Of a DNA stretch of 64,000 nucleotides, positions 63,655-64,000 are shown in pieces. The notes under the pieces were generated by a model. That model had not been told where the DNA came from. It saw nothing but the letters and a program-made list of their open reading frames with translations, and did not search any database. How positions within the stretch are numbered: the first letter of the stretch is position 1; each line of letters begins with the position of its first letter. A program made the translations under genes and the position numbers. The stretch covers positions 310,001 to 374,000 of the forward strand of contig NZ_FWFX01000001.1 in the NCBI RefSeq assembly GCF_900172335.1, given 5' to 3'. This DNA comes from Roseovarius albus (lineage in GTDB: Bacteria > Pseudomonadota > Alphaproteobacteria > Rhodobacterales > Rhodobacteraceae).

Positions 63655-64000
63655 TGCCGAACCATCAGGTCATTCAAGTTAGCTATGGCGAGGTTCGCCT
63701 GGTAACTGACACAAAAGAGCTGCGAGAACAGAAATTTAGCTTGAAACGGCTTTCGGAAGTCACTGTGGCGTTATGGACAATTATTTTGCGCACTGTACTC
63801 ATTAGCTCGGTGTTGGCTGTGTTGACGGTCACGATAAGTGAGGTGATGCGAGACACCGTCGTGGTCGAGGAGATAGGTTTACCAAATTCGTTGATGGAAA
63901 TGGGGTATTCAGGGACTGTTGCCACGCATCGCCTTTGGGATTCTACGCAATGGATCAATGATAACGCGGGCACTACTAAGGACCGAGCGTCTCTAATTGC
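63655..64000 (+). CDS. Membrane protein, 3'-truncated by window edge
   Basis: An open frame of 115 codons that continues past the right edge. After a charged head, one helix at about residues 38-62 (LWTIILRTVLISSVLAVLTVTI) is followed by VVVEEIGLPNSLMEMGYSGTVATHRLWDS. A pattern of Pro-x2-Leu then Gly-Tyr-Ser/Thr and an Ala-x-Arg/His-Leu run is familiar to me from N-terminal parts of TPR-containing signalling proteins, though I cannot name the family. The ATG has only a weak AAAGAG site. The rest of the gene is needed for any call. Confidence 0.6.

Overview
This 64 kb window reads as a contiguous piece of chromosome from a marine alphaproteobacterium of the Roseobacter group (Rhodobacterales). 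The pointers are gene families and gene orders rather than any single marker: the lgt-midA-pgeF block, the order yfgM-bamB-der, secDF followed by an Mth938-like gene and ccmABCDG, hom-glpX-recJ, a sitABCD manganese transporter divergent from a Mur-type Fur regulator, a Hint-domain protein and an aminoethylphosphonate transporter. Coding density is high. I see no insertion sequence, prophage, rRNA operon or CRISPR array, and only one tRNA gene (Glu).

Layout. 0-4 kb: the 3' end of a LysR regulator facing a HisD-family (HpsN-like) dehydrogenase, then a low-molecular-weight phosphatase, a sirtuin and rpmB. 4-9.9 kb: an aepXVW-type ABC importer for 2-aminoethylphosphonate and a secreted protein with a cysteine-rich tail. 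9.9-18.1 kb: a CPA2 potassium/proton antiporter, a large membrane protein with a GspL/PilM-like head and a PilP/GspC-like tail, metY, a DxD glycosyltransferase, an Lrp regulator and a Hint protein. 18.8-27 kb: pgeF-midA-lgt, ubiK, a YbjN protein, proC-csaA-hydroxyacid dehydrogenase, a ketoacyl synthase III and an unknown 152-residue protein.

27-31.2 kb is the most unusual stretch. A LysR regulator is divergent, across a palindromic operator candidate, from a class II aldolase/adducin-type enzyme, a membrane di-iron hydroxylase of the MocD/desaturase type, a divergent PanB-like protein and a MocE-type Rieske ferredoxin. It looks like a compact oxidative catabolic pathway whose substrate cannot be read from the sequence.

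31-35 kb: a beta-helix surface or secreted protein and three small genes. 35-40 kb: an RND efflux pump with an enlarged permease, and its adaptor. 40-50.7 kb: envelope and translation housekeeping (yfgM-like, bamB, der, desaturase, serS, yajC, secDF, tauE-like, Mth938-like). 50.7-53.5 kb: ccmABCDG for cytochrome c maturation. 53.7-57.8 kb: sitABCD and mur, with two Fur-type 7-1-7 palindromes between them. 57.9-64 kb: tRNA-Glu, recJ, glpX, hom, a small lipoprotein, a TetR regulator with a likely self-operator, and the start of a membrane protein that runs off the right edge.

All functional calls come from recognising motifs and family resemblance by eye. No alignment or database search was run.
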